Positions 9,274-17,679 of a stretch of 22,151 nt of DNA are shown here, piece after piece. Source of the DNA: a virus; IMG/VR virus record IMGVR_UViG_3300010885_075749, positions 1 through 22,151 of that record. One strand, given 5' to 3'. Positions within the stretch are counted from its first letter, which is position 1; each line of letters begins with the position of its first letter. Under the pieces are notes generated by a model, which was not told the DNA's origin, did no database searches, and worked only from the letters and a program-made list of their open reading frames with translations. Both the position numbers and the translations under genes were made by a program.

Positions 9274-10078
9274 ATACGAAATAAGACAAGATAATTTTAC
9301 TGACAAATCATTAGTAATACCAGTTGAATTGAAGTGGGATTACTTAGGTATTGATGAAAGTATTGACGAATACGAAGTCGAGGTAATTGATGAAGTGTTG
9401 GGATTTGGTAGAGATTTTGAAGTAGACAGATTTCCAAATGAACCATTTAGTGGTACTTCAAAAATTACTGAAATTGCATATGATTTTTATTTTTATTCAG
9501 GAGGTTCATTAAGTACTGAAAGTAATTGGAGAATGGATTATAGAGGAGAAGGATTTAGTACTCAAGATGTTTATTATTATAATAATAATTTTTCAAATTC
9601 GTTTTTCAAACTTGACCTATATGATAGTCCTGATGAAAAGAAACAGACAAATTATATTACGATAATTATACCAACTCAGCAAGGGTTGAAGATGGATGCA
9701 ATTATGCAAAGAACACCAGTCAAAATTAAAAAGCCTCAATTTATTTTAGATTATGTTGGAGATAAAGAAGGATTTTTCATTTATTGGTTAAAGAAAAGAA
9801 CGTTTTTGGATATTAATACGTTTTATATGACAGCTAAATTTTATAATGCAGAGACTGGTTCATTTACTAAAATGATGAATATGCCACAGTCTAGTTTAGG
9901 TAATAATCCATATTCATTCGATAATTTAAGTTATTTCTATTATAAAGTTAATTTGGATTATGACAAACACACATATCAAATTTTTAATATAAATCCAAAT
10001 CAAAGTATATATCGTTTGAATGGAGAAAGAGCGGGTACTCCAATACCCATAAAATGGTACGAATATGTTAACCCATAA
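9260..10078 (+). CDS. Structural protein of unknown family (272 residues)
   Basis: I place the start at the ATG at 9260 (MSVNKYEIRQDNF), which overlaps the preceding stop by 14 bases. A longer reading from TTG at 9227 would add 11 residues in a stretch that codes for the previous protein in another frame, and it is less likely. The protein has an acidic N-terminal third (ESIDEYEVEVIDEV) and is rich in Tyr, Phe and Asn, with alternating hydrophobic residues typical of beta structure. It has no Cys, no membrane segment and no known motif. It sits between two structural genes with almost no spacing, so a virion role is inferred from context only. Confidence 0.7.
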   Translation: MSVNKYEIRQDNFTDKSLVIPVELKWDYLGIDESIDEYEVEVIDEVLGFGRDFEVDRFPNEPFSGTSKITEIAYDFYFYSGGSLSTESNWRMDYRGEGFSTQDVYYYNNNFSNSFFKLDLYDSPDEKKQTNYITIIIPTQQGLKMDAIMQRTPVKIKKPQFILDYVGDKEGFFIYWLKKRTFLDINTFYMTAKFYNAETGSFTKMMNMPQSSLGNNPYSFDNLSYFYYKVNLDYDKHTYQIFNINPNQSIYRLNGERAGTPIPIKWYEYVNP

Positions 10079-10083
10079 TAGTT

Positions 10084-11166
10084 ATGTCTGATTTTTATAG
10101 ATTTATTGTATCACCAGAAAATATTGAGGGAGACTTATCGGTTGTTGATTACAAAGGTCAATCGGTCGGAGTTTACTCTGCAATGACTCAAGTATTAACA
10201 AGTGGTGTTAATGGTACATCTTTATTAACAGGGTTAACAATACCAATTTTAATAAAACAAATAGCAATTGATGCTGGTTATTATACTCCATTTGATGGCG
10301 CGGTTTTACAAAAAGATGTTGTTGCAAATTTTCTTTTTTCATCTACAACACAACAACCTTATAAATGGTATGTTTATAACACATCAGACCAATTGCAGAA
10401 ATTTTTACAATTATCAGATTATAGCGTTGACTGGGGGGATGGCACACCCGTTCAACAAATTAGTCAATATACTCCAAATTCAATAAATCATACATATCCA
10501 ACGGCAAACAAAACATATACAATTACTTTACAACAAACGAATCCTTGGGGAATTACAAGAGTTGAAAAACAAATAACAACACCATATAAAATTGTAACAC
10601 CTTTGAATCCACAAGGTAAAGCATTTTTTATTCCACTTGGAGGAAGTTGGTCAGGCACGCCAATAAGTTACGATTATATTTTTTCTGGTGATGCAGAAAA
10701 CACTGTTTCGGCACAAACATCAAACAATTATGTGACAGTCCCGTATACAATTTCAGGTATAACAAAATCAAGAATTAGAGAGTTAAAATTATATGGAGAC
10801 CCACCTTATCAAGTAGGTGTTCCAGTCGTTGCTAACGGACAAATATGGGGAGCAATTTCAGACATGAATTTAATTTTTACTGCGTATACAATTCAAGATA
10901 TTAATTACTATGATTATAATGACGGTACTACAATATTTTTTGAATTATCCTCAGGATTTACACCAAACAATTTAACTGCTGTACCAATTACAAAAAACGA
11001 AGCTTTACTGAAAGTCATGGACCAACCACAGATACAATCTGATGTGTTTGTTGAGAGAGGAAAGAATAGTGCGTATGAAAGAGTTCAAAGACTTGGGGAG
11101 GTAGATAACATTGGAGATATGATAAACTACGGATATGGATTTTTTAATGTTAAAAATTCCAGTTAA
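10084..11166 (+). CDS. PKD-domain virion protein (360 residues)
   Basis: Residues of about 90-167 form a PKD-like Ig-fold domain. It has the hallmark VDWGDGTP (residues 115-122), then NHTYPTANKTYTITL (135-149), and ends near ITTP (167). PKD domains usually mediate protein or carbohydrate contact on surfaces. The N-terminal 90 residues and the C-terminal 190 residues are not recognised; a second beta domain is likely at about 180-260. The C-terminus (EYNDG... then QSDVFVERGKNSAYE) is more polar and could dock to a neighbour. The gene starts five bases after the 272-residue gene. Its last 17 bases overlap the putative promoter block for the following gene, so that block lies partly in coding sequence. 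Confidence 0.75.
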   Translation: MSDFYRFIVSPENIEGDLSVVDYKGQSVGVYSAMTQVLTSGVNGTSLLTGLTIPILIKQIAIDAGYYTPFDGAVLQKDVVANFLFSSTTQQPYKWYVYNTSDQLQKFLQLSDYSVDWGDGTPVQQISQYTPNSINHTYPTANKTYTITLQQTNPWGITRVEKQITTPYKIVTPLNPQGKAFFIPLGGSWSGTPISYDYIFSGDAENTVSAQTSNNYVTVPYTISGITKSRIRELKLYGDPPYQVGVPVVANGQIWGAISDMNLIFTAYTIQDINYYDYNDGTTIFFELSSGFTPNNLTAVPITKNEALLKVMDQPQIQSDVFVERGKNSAYERVQRLGEVDNIGDMINYGYGFFNVKNSS

Positions 11167-11176
11167 ACTATTTATT
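11150..11176 (+). promoter_or_regulatory. Putative late promoter block, copy 2
   Basis: Same 27-base block as at 2697-2723, with 24 of 27 positions identical. TTAAAAATTCC is at 11150-11160, TAAAC at 11164-11168 and TATTTATT at 11169-11176. The core begins 23 bases upstream of the ATG at 11192, the same spacing as copy 1. The upstream half covers the end of the PKD-protein gene (stop TAA at 11164-11166), so the conservation with the noncoding copy is unlikely to reflect protein coding. Confidence 0.5.
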
Positions 11177-11191
11177 TAAAAACAAGAAATT

Positions 11192-12100
11192 ATGGCTATA
11201 GGTTCATATGGCACAATAAGACCAAGTGATGTTTCACCAGCAGATGTTGAAATAATCATGAATTATACACCAACAAGAGATGTCACAGATGATTTTGTTT
11301 TAACTAAACTTGATTCTCAAACGGTATTGAGACCGTATTTTAATAATACTGAAACAGGCGGAAACGCTGGTGTTGAAGTCTTAGGTGGGTTATATAATTT
11401 AACATTACCCGCACAACAATTTAATGCTCTTGGAATTTATACTTTATATTTGAGACCTGCTCAGATAAGAACAGTAATTACAGATTGTGGTGTTTTAAAT
11501 GCGCTTCCTAATGTTAAGGGTATTATCATTGATATCACAAATGTACCTGTACAATTTCAAAATAAATTTGTTCCTCAAGGGTTGGTTGGATTCAGAATAG
11601 AATACTTAAACTCGGACGGCTCAAAAATACCAAATTTCTTTAGAGTTGTTACATCATGTTTCTTTTGTGAACCAGTTGTAACTAATGAAGTTAATACAAC
11701 ACAAAAGTCTATTAGATATAGATATGTTGATGGAAATGCTAATTTGATGTTTCTTACTTTATCACCATCATCGTCACCAACAAACAAACCAAACGCAACA
11801 CCATTTATTGGACAGCCTGACCAAAGTATTATAATTTCAAATACTTACTTCAATCCAGTTACAATTGAAATTGATATGGTTGAGTATGATATTTCTTCTC
11901 TTGCAATTGCACTTTACGGTAATCAAACTAAGTCAATTGATGATGGTATCTACACAATCTACGATTCGGCTAATAACATATACAGACAATACAACTTATA
12001 TGAAATTAGAGACCAATTTAATGCATTGTTGTATGAGGTTAGACAAGGTAGAGGAAATAATATTGATTTCAGTAAAAACTTTGCAAACATAACAACTTAA
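11192..12100 (+). CDS. Structural protein of unknown family (302 residues)
   Basis: I do not recognise a family. The N-terminus (MAIGSYGTIRPSDVSPADVEI) is a short polar arm, followed by beta-rich sequence. A CxxC pair lies in TSCFFCEP near residue 155. A Ser/Pro-rich linker (SPSSSPTNKPNATP) separates the N-terminal two thirds from a C-terminal part with helix-forming sequence (YEIRDQFNALLYEVRQGRG). The stop TAA (12098-12100) shares its last base with the ATG of the next gene, so translation of the 996-residue protein is probably coupled to it. It is likely a virion protein that acts with its neighbour; a specific role cannot be given. Confidence 0.7.
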   Translation: MAIGSYGTIRPSDVSPADVEIIMNYTPTRDVTDDFVLTKLDSQTVLRPYFNNTETGGNAGVEVLGGLYNLTLPAQQFNALGIYTLYLRPAQIRTVITDCGVLNALPNVKGIIIDITNVPVQFQNKFVPQGLVGFRIEYLNSDGSKIPNFFRVVTSCFFCEPVVTNEVNTTQKSIRYRYVDGNANLMFLTLSPSSSPTNKPNATPFIGQPDQSIIISNTYFNPVTIEIDMVEYDISSLAIALYGNQTKSIDDGIYTIYDSANNIYRQYNLYEIRDQFNALLYEVRQGRGNNIDFSKNFANITT

Positions 12101-15090
12101 TGGCAACATCAAGAACGAAATATTTTTACCCACCAAGACCTGGTAATGGTGCTGGTACATTCTCAGACAACATTGTAGGTTTACAAACCGTTGATGGGGG
12201 AGGATTTACCCAAGGTAATTTTGAATTTACAACATCTGTAACTGAAAAAGTTAACAGAAAATTTAATGTAGGAGCCTTTTCGGAGCCTATAACACTTGAT
12301 GCTTTAGGTATTGAAGATTTAATTGAGAGTAGAAGAATTCAAGCAACACAATTTAGAGTTTATCCAAATTATGATGTTTCTCAAGTATTGAACTTTTCAA
12401 TGTATGGGTCACTCGCAAAAAGATTTCAAGTTTCAGTAACAAAAATTATTAACTATTTTCCTGCGTCTTTGGATATTGTTTTTAATACCCCTGATTACTT
12501 AACAGGTGCAACAGCTGTTAATATACAATATGATTCGGTGTTAAATGAAACATATTTTGAGGTTAATGTTGATAGAATTGTTAATCCATTTGGTATCGAT
12601 TATTCGGTTAGTGCATCAACAAACTTAACATTAAGAGAATTAACAGTATCTCCGTATAGAAATCTTTATGATACGTCATTAGATTATTGTGTTAGTATTA
12701 ATGATGATATTTTCAAAGTAGTGTCGTTTAAACCGTCAGAGTCTTTGAATTATGGATATTTGGCATTTTATGTTTCAGGAGCGCCATTTGGGATTTCTGG
12801 AACTACAAGCCCATGGGACATTTATGAAAACTTTGAAATAAGACCAAATGATTTTATTGTTGACAAAGTATTCAATGAAAGTTTTGATGAAATTGAAAAA
12901 TTCTTGTTGAATAGACTTGTTGTTCCTGAATATACTGCGGCATTCCAAGTACCACAACAAAATCTTGATGGACAATTCTATACTGATTATCAACACGTAA
13001 CATGGCCTAAGGACGGTAATTGGAACTTGGATATTAGGTCTTTTAAATTTGATGATTACTTACAACAATTACAAGACATTGCGGTTAATTTGGATTCATT
13101 CAAGACAAACTTAATTTCCAGATTTTTGGTAAGTGGTTCATTGAAAGAGTTTGATACATTGGGTAGAAAAGTTGATAAAATATTTCAAATCTATGGTAGA
13201 AGTTTTGACCAAATAAAACAATTTATTGATGGTTTGGCTTATATGGATTCTGTTAATTACAATCCATCTAACGACATTCCTTCACAATTACTTGTAAACT
13301 TGGCACAAACATTGGGATGGACATCTAATTTTTCTCCAATAACAGACGAGAATTTTTTAGATTCAATATTTGGAAATACAACAACACCAAATTACCCTGG
13401 TTATGCTAGAGCTTTAACACCAACAGAAATTAATTACGGATTTTATAGAAATTTAATTTTAAATGCCGCTTATCTTTTTAAATCTAAAGGAACAAGAAGG
13501 TCTATTGAGTTTATGTTAAGATTGATTGGTGCTCCTGAATCATTAATTGAATATAATGAACACATTTATTTAGCTGACCAAAGAATTAATCTCGACCAAT
13601 TTTATACTCAGTGGACACAAATTTCAGGAGGTACATATGTTGACCAAGTACCAGCATATTCAAATGATACATTTAAAGTTAAAGGACAATTGTTTACTGC
13701 GTATACAACAAACTCAACATATGAAACTATCAATATTAGATTGGTAGATTATCCTATGGACGTTGAAGGTTATCCAAAAGCACCACTTGACACAGAAACA
13801 TATTTCTTCCAAATTGGTTCAGGTTGGTACGAAACAACACCACAACACAGAAGCCCTGACGCGGTTCAAATTACAGGAAGAGTATATACAGGACAAAACT
13901 ATGACATACAAACTCAATTACAACCCTTTACATATGGTCAAACTTATCTTGATAGATTTAGGGATTTTCCATACATGACAGAAGGATTTAAATTAAGAAG
14001 AATAGTTGACAACAATAAAAGTTGGTTAAAAAATGATGACAAAATAAGAGTATCAACTCAAGGTAACTACAATGCATATTATTTTGTTGATAATGATAAG
14101 TTAGTTTTGAATGTTAAAAATGTTGAAATATTTTTAAATCCAGCACAAGGTTTAGTTTATGATGTTTGGACACAATCAAGAAAATATGACTATCCAATAC
14201 CTGAAACAGGATTAACAGTAAATTATCCAGTACCTGGCGGAGTAGACTCAACGTTTGTAAATCCTGAGCCAAAGAAAAAGACATTTTTTGAATTTTCTCA
14301 AACATTTTGGGAGAATATGATTAACACAAGAAATAGACAATATATAACTGATGGTAAAACAGGAGGATATCCAACGCTACAATCAATATTTTGGAAATAT
14401 CTTGAACAAGAACAGACTATTGGAATACCAAACAACAAATACACTTATCAAAAATTAATTGATTATGTTGTTGGTATTGGTCCATATTGGATTAAGTTGG
14501 TAGAACAAATGGTTCCTGCAACAACAATATGGAATGGAGGAGTAAAATATGAAAATTCAATTTTTCAAAAACAAAAGTTTGTTTATAGAAGACAAAGAGG
14601 TTGCCAGTTTATACCAGTCCCTGTTGACCCTTGTTATATCATATCAAATATTTTTGATTATACGTGTTCGACTGAGTATACAGATTTTTCAATATATCCT
14701 TGGTTAAACGGTGATGTGACAGTTTCCAATTTTAGTTCAATATTAAACAATAGAGTTAATAATTTATTGGAATCTGAAGGGGTTTCAATAACTCAATGTG
14801 TTTTAAGTTCAATCGAATCTAAATGGTATGTTGATTTAAGAGTTGGAAATGATATATTAATTCAAGAACAATTTTACACAGGATACGGTAATACAGATGT
14901 ACCAACTAACAGACTCTGGAGAAGCTCTTTAATAAGTTTTCTACCAATGTTATATGATTTTGGTTTTACTTATTTCCTTAATGGTAATGTGTTAACAATA
15001 ACAAGTTTAACTTGTGAGCCTCGTAACTTAAATGAAACATTAAGTTTAAACGTTGGAATAAATATAGATATAAATTGTAATAATAACTAA
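12100..15090 (+). CDS. Large baseplate protein with a P2 tail protein I-like region
   Basis: A 996-residue protein. Residues of about 368-407 (FDQIKQFIDGL, then QLLVNLAQTLGW) and 448-495 (FYRNLILNAAYLFKSKGT, RRSIEFMLRLIGAPE) resemble the conserved helical core of P2 gpI, whose 'K.KGT...I...L.L.G' pattern is typical. P2 gpI is the equivalent of T4 gp7 in the wedge. The N-terminal 350 residues and the C-terminal half are beta-rich additions, so the protein is far longer than gpI. Residues of about 900-960 resemble the C-terminal region of the next protein (see findings); W940 lies in NRLWRSSLISFL. The gene is joined to both neighbours by one-base TAATG overlaps. With the gp25- and gp6-like proteins it would complete the wedge trio. 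The assignment to I/gp7 is moderate; the structural role is firm. Confidence 0.75.
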   Translation: MATSRTKYFYPPRPGNGAGTFSDNIVGLQTVDGGGFTQGNFEFTTSVTEKVNRKFNVGAFSEPITLDALGIEDLIESRRIQATQFRVYPNYDVSQVLNFSMYGSLAKRFQVSVTKIINYFPASLDIVFNTPDYLTGATAVNIQYDSVLNETYFEVNVDRIVNPFGIDYSVSASTNLTLRELTVSPYRNLYDTSLDYCVSINDDIFKVVSFKPSESLNYGYLAFYVSGAPFGISGTTSPWDIYENFEIRPNDFIVDKVFNESFDEIEKFLLNRLVVPEYTAAFQVPQQNLDGQFYTDYQHVTWPKDGNWNLDIRSFKFDDYLQQLQDIAVNLDSFKTNLISRFLVSGSLKEFDTLGRKVDKIFQIYGRSFDQIKQFIDGLAYMDSVNYNPSNDIPSQLLVNLAQTLGWTSNFSPITDENFLDSIFGNTTTPNYPGYARALTPTEINYGFYRNLILNAAYLFKSKGTRRSIEFMLRLIGAPESLIEYNEHIYLADQRINLDQFYTQWTQISGGTYVDQVPAYSNDTFKVKGQLFTAYTTNSTYETINIRLVDYPMDVEGYPKAPLDTETYFFQIGSGWYETTPQHRSPDAVQITGRVYTGQNYDIQTQLQPFTYGQTYLDRFRDFPYMTEGFKLRRIVDNNKSWLKNDDKIRVSTQGNYNAYYFVDNDKLVLNVKNVEIFLNPAQGLVYDVWTQSRKYDYPIPETGLTVNYPVPGGVDSTFVNPEPKKKTFFEFSQTFWENMINTRNRQYITDGKTGGYPTLQSIFWKYLEQEQTIGIPNNKYTYQKLIDYVVGIGPYWIKLVEQMVPATTIWNGGVKYENSIFQKQKFVYRRQRGCQFIPVPVDPCYIISNIFDYTCSTEYTDFSIYPWLNGDVTVSNFSSILNNRVNNLLESEGVSITQCVLSSIESKWYVDLRVGNDILIQEQFYTGYGNTDVPTNRLWRSSLISFLPMLYDFGFTYFLNGNVLTITSLTCEPRNLNETLSLNVGINIDINCNNN

Positions 15091-17222
15091 TGGCAACATT
15101 CCAATATTTTGTATCAATAACGGGGGACTGTTCAAATGTAGGTGCTGGCGCAATATTATTTACTCCATCAGGAGGAACACCACCCTATACTGTAGAATGG
15201 CAAACACCAAATTTAGGTACAGACCAAGCAGTGTTAAGTTCATATAGAAATTTGTTACAACCAAATACTTATGTTCTTCGCGTAAATGATTCTTCAGTTC
15301 CAACAAACCAAGAATTCTTTGTTAACATTCCTGTTTCAGATGGAATATGTTGTGATATATTAAGTGTCTCAAACACAACTTGTTCTTTGAATAATGGTGG
15401 TGTTACAGGTACAACAACTTCAGATTATTCATCAACTAACTTATTTTTATTTTTTTCTGATAACACATATATTACATCTGCGGTTACAAATGAAGCACAA
15501 TTTATATTTTCAAATTTAACGGCTGGGACTTATTATACATTGGCTCAAGATTTAGGTGGATGTACAGGAAGAAGTGAATGTTTTATAGTTGAAGATTCAG
15601 GTCCTTTTGATTTTGGACTTTACGTGGTACCAAACTCAAGTTGTGGGGGAACACCAATAGGTAAAATATTTGTTACAGGACAAACAGGTCTTTCACCTTA
15701 TAGTTATCTTTGGAGTAATGGACAAACAGGAAGTACTATTACAGGATTAACTGCTGGAGGATATTCAGTTACAGTAACAGATTCTTCAGGATGTGAAGTT
15801 ACAAAATCAGGAGTTATTACAAATGTATCACAGCTTGGATTTGGTGATTTTACAGTAGCTCAGCCAACATGTTTTTCAAATGATGGTGCAATTACTTTAA
15901 GAATAACGGGTGGAACTGCTCCATACTATTATTCGGCATCAACAGGAGATGTCTTAATATCGTATAGTGACACTTTTTCACTTTCAGGATTATCTGCAGG
16001 AAATTATTTGTTCAATGTAACAGATGCCGCATTTTGTTTTATAAATGTAGGTACTTCTTTAATTACACCTGGAGGAATTGCTTCAGTTAGTGTTTCTGCA
16101 TCTGGTTCAACATGTTCAAGTGTTGATGGTCAAATATTAATATCAGTTGTTGGCGGAACCACACCATATGTTTATACACTTATAAAACCAAATGGTGATA
16201 CAACCAATATTAGTTCAAGCCAAACATCTAAACTGTTTAGTAATCTTAGTACAGGAACCTATATGGTTGGAGTTAGAGACCAAACAGGTTGTTCATATAT
16301 GGGAGAAGAAACTCTCGTAGCTGAAAACAAATTTACAATTTCTACTTCAGTTGTTGGAACATCATGTGCACAAAATAATGGTACTGTTACAATTACAAAA
16401 ACTACAGGAGGAACAGAGCCTTTTGATTATTCTCTAGACGGATTGTATAATGTAATCGATACAACATTAAGTGCTGTAACATTCACAAATGTATCACCAG
16501 GACAACACACAATAACAGTAACAGATGCCACAGGTTGTACCCAAACAACACAAGTATATGTAAATAATAGTGTACAACTTAATTATACATTATATTCAAC
16601 TTCTTGTGGTACAGGAACTGATGGAACAATAACAGCATTTATATCTTCAGGAACACCTCCGTTCACATTCAATTGGTCTTCTAACATATCAGGTAATCCT
16701 CAACAAATACAGATTACAGGATTAACCGCAGGAACATATAGTCTAACAGTTACGGATGCAAATGGATGTTCTTTAAGAAGGTCTACAGTAATTGACTGTA
16801 ATACATCTTACGTTTCGTATCAACTATATGTTATGGGTGCAGAAACTTTCCAAATTCAAACACCAGCCAAATATGGGTTACTTCAAATGTTGAATGAAGG
16901 ATTTATTGATTTAACATCAGGTAATACAAATTGTGATTTAATATCAGCAACTTTTAGTGCTAAAGTTTCTGTACAACCTTTAGGTACTGTGGTTAGTCAA
17001 CAATTCTTTGTTTCAAATTCTTTATCAACGGCACCAAGTGATAATCTTTGGTATAATGCAATTTCATCTTTACTAAGAAGTATTTCAGGCGTTGGTAATG
17101 TAACAATTGACCCATTAAATAACCAAATAACAATTGAAACTAGTAGAAATAATAATAGTTTAAATGGACAAGAGATTATTATTGAACTAGTTATTGTTTA
17201 CGATACAATGTGTTTAACATGA
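15090..17222 (+). CDS. Tail fibre/adhesin with seven SprB-like repeats
   Basis: A 710-residue protein. Residues 1-575 are a chain of about seven 75-85-residue repeats of SprB type. Each has a GGT.PY.Y core (for example GGTAPYYY near 274), a 'LTAGTYSLTVTD' strand pair and a closing DANGC-type turn. Cys occur in pairs, one early and one in the closing turn of each repeat: C98-C158, C185-C235, C261-C316, C342-C401, C426-C483 and C506-C560. In Bacteroidota such repeats build the gliding adhesin SprB and other surface proteins. Here the context makes the protein a probable host-contact fibre. There is no signal peptide, as expected for a virion protein. Residues of about 595-665 form a different C-terminal module that resembles the end of the preceding 996-residue protein and may be the attachment point. 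The gene overlaps the previous one by one base and the next by four (ATGA). Confidence 0.8.
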   Translation: MATFQYFVSITGDCSNVGAGAILFTPSGGTPPYTVEWQTPNLGTDQAVLSSYRNLLQPNTYVLRVNDSSVPTNQEFFVNIPVSDGICCDILSVSNTTCSLNNGGVTGTTTSDYSSTNLFLFFSDNTYITSAVTNEAQFIFSNLTAGTYYTLAQDLGGCTGRSECFIVEDSGPFDFGLYVVPNSSCGGTPIGKIFVTGQTGLSPYSYLWSNGQTGSTITGLTAGGYSVTVTDSSGCEVTKSGVITNVSQLGFGDFTVAQPTCFSNDGAITLRITGGTAPYYYSASTGDVLISYSDTFSLSGLSAGNYLFNVTDAAFCFINVGTSLITPGGIASVSVSASGSTCSSVDGQILISVVGGTTPYVYTLIKPNGDTTNISSSQTSKLFSNLSTGTYMVGVRDQTGCSYMGEETLVAENKFTISTSVVGTSCAQNNGTVTITKTTGGTEPFDYSLDGLYNVIDTTLSAVTFTNVSPGQHTITVTDATGCTQTTQVYVNNSVQLNYTLYSTSCGTGTDGTITAFISSGTPPFTFNWSSNISGNPQQIQITGLTAGTYSLTVTDANGCSLRRSTVIDCNTSYVSYQLYVMGAETFQIQTPAKYGLLQMLNEGFIDLTSGNTNCDLISATFSAKVSVQPLGTVVSQQFFVSNSLSTAPSDNLWYNAISSLLRSISGVGNVTIDPLNNQITIETSRNNNSLNGQEIIIELVIVYDTMCLT

Positions 17223-17599
17223 CGCAGATAAGAATTGATATGATATCAGGGGGTACTTACCCCGTTACAGTTAGTATTGCGGATGTTTATGGTAACAACC
17301 TGACAAACATCGCAACAATAACAACAGGACCTGTTCCACCAACACAAAGTTTTAATTCAGGTAACACAACTATTCCTGCAATATTTAATACTGCACCTCA
17401 AATCATGTTATTATTAACAGATGCAAATGGTTGTCAAGTATTTAAAATTCTTGATTGTACATTTGGATGTGCTTTTGAAATTACAGTTAATCTTGTTTCT
17501 TGTGTGGTTGATATTACAATTCAAGAAACAAATTGTTCGTTCAGTTTAAATGTTGAAGATTCTTCTTGTGTATGTTCAATTTATACAATTGAGATATAA
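17219..17599 (+). CDS. Small Cys-rich beta protein (126 residues)
   Basis: The start is taken at the ATG at 17219, which forms an ATGA overlap with the stop of the SprB-like gene. A GTG at 17210 would add three residues. The first 60 residues are Thr/Ile/Val-rich and resemble part of a SprB-like strand pair. The segment LLLTDANGCQVFKILDC matches the repeat's closing turn. The last 60 residues contain seven Cys with no CxxC zinc-finger layout. It looks like a fibre cap, a linker or a shortened repeat protein that serves the gene before it. No enzyme motif, signal peptide or membrane segment is visible. An 80-base AT-rich gap follows. Confidence 0.65.
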   Translation: MTQIRIDMISGGTYPVTVSIADVYGNNLTNIATITTGPVPPTQSFNSGNTTIPAIFNTAPQIMLLLTDANGCQVFKILDCTFGCAFEITVNLVSCVVDITIQETNCSFSLNVEDSSCVCSIYTIEI

Positions 17600-17632
17600 A
17601 AAATAATATACAAACATTTTAATTAAATAATT

Positions 17633-17669
17633 TTTATTAAATAATATATCCGTGGTATTTATTAAATAA
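17633..17669 (+). repeat. Direct repeat of TTTATTAAATAA in the gap before the Thr/Pro protein
   Basis: The 12-base word occurs at 17633-17644 and again at 17658-17669. Each copy has complementary arms (TTTATT / AATAAA). The second copy contains the TATTTATT-type element. In such AT-rich sequence part of this may be chance, but two tandem copies with dyad symmetry would suit a binding site for a dimeric regulator. Confidence 0.35.
17656..17663 (+). promoter_or_regulatory. TATTTATT element before the Thr/Pro protein
   Basis: TATTTATT begins 24 bases upstream of the ATG at 17680, close to the 23-base spacing of the two conserved blocks. The sequence further upstream does not match those blocks beyond being AT-rich. 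The element lies between ATCCG (17648-17652) and CGGAT (17677-17681), which could pair across the start codon. Confidence 0.4.
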
Positions 17670-17679
17670 AAATCTGCGG

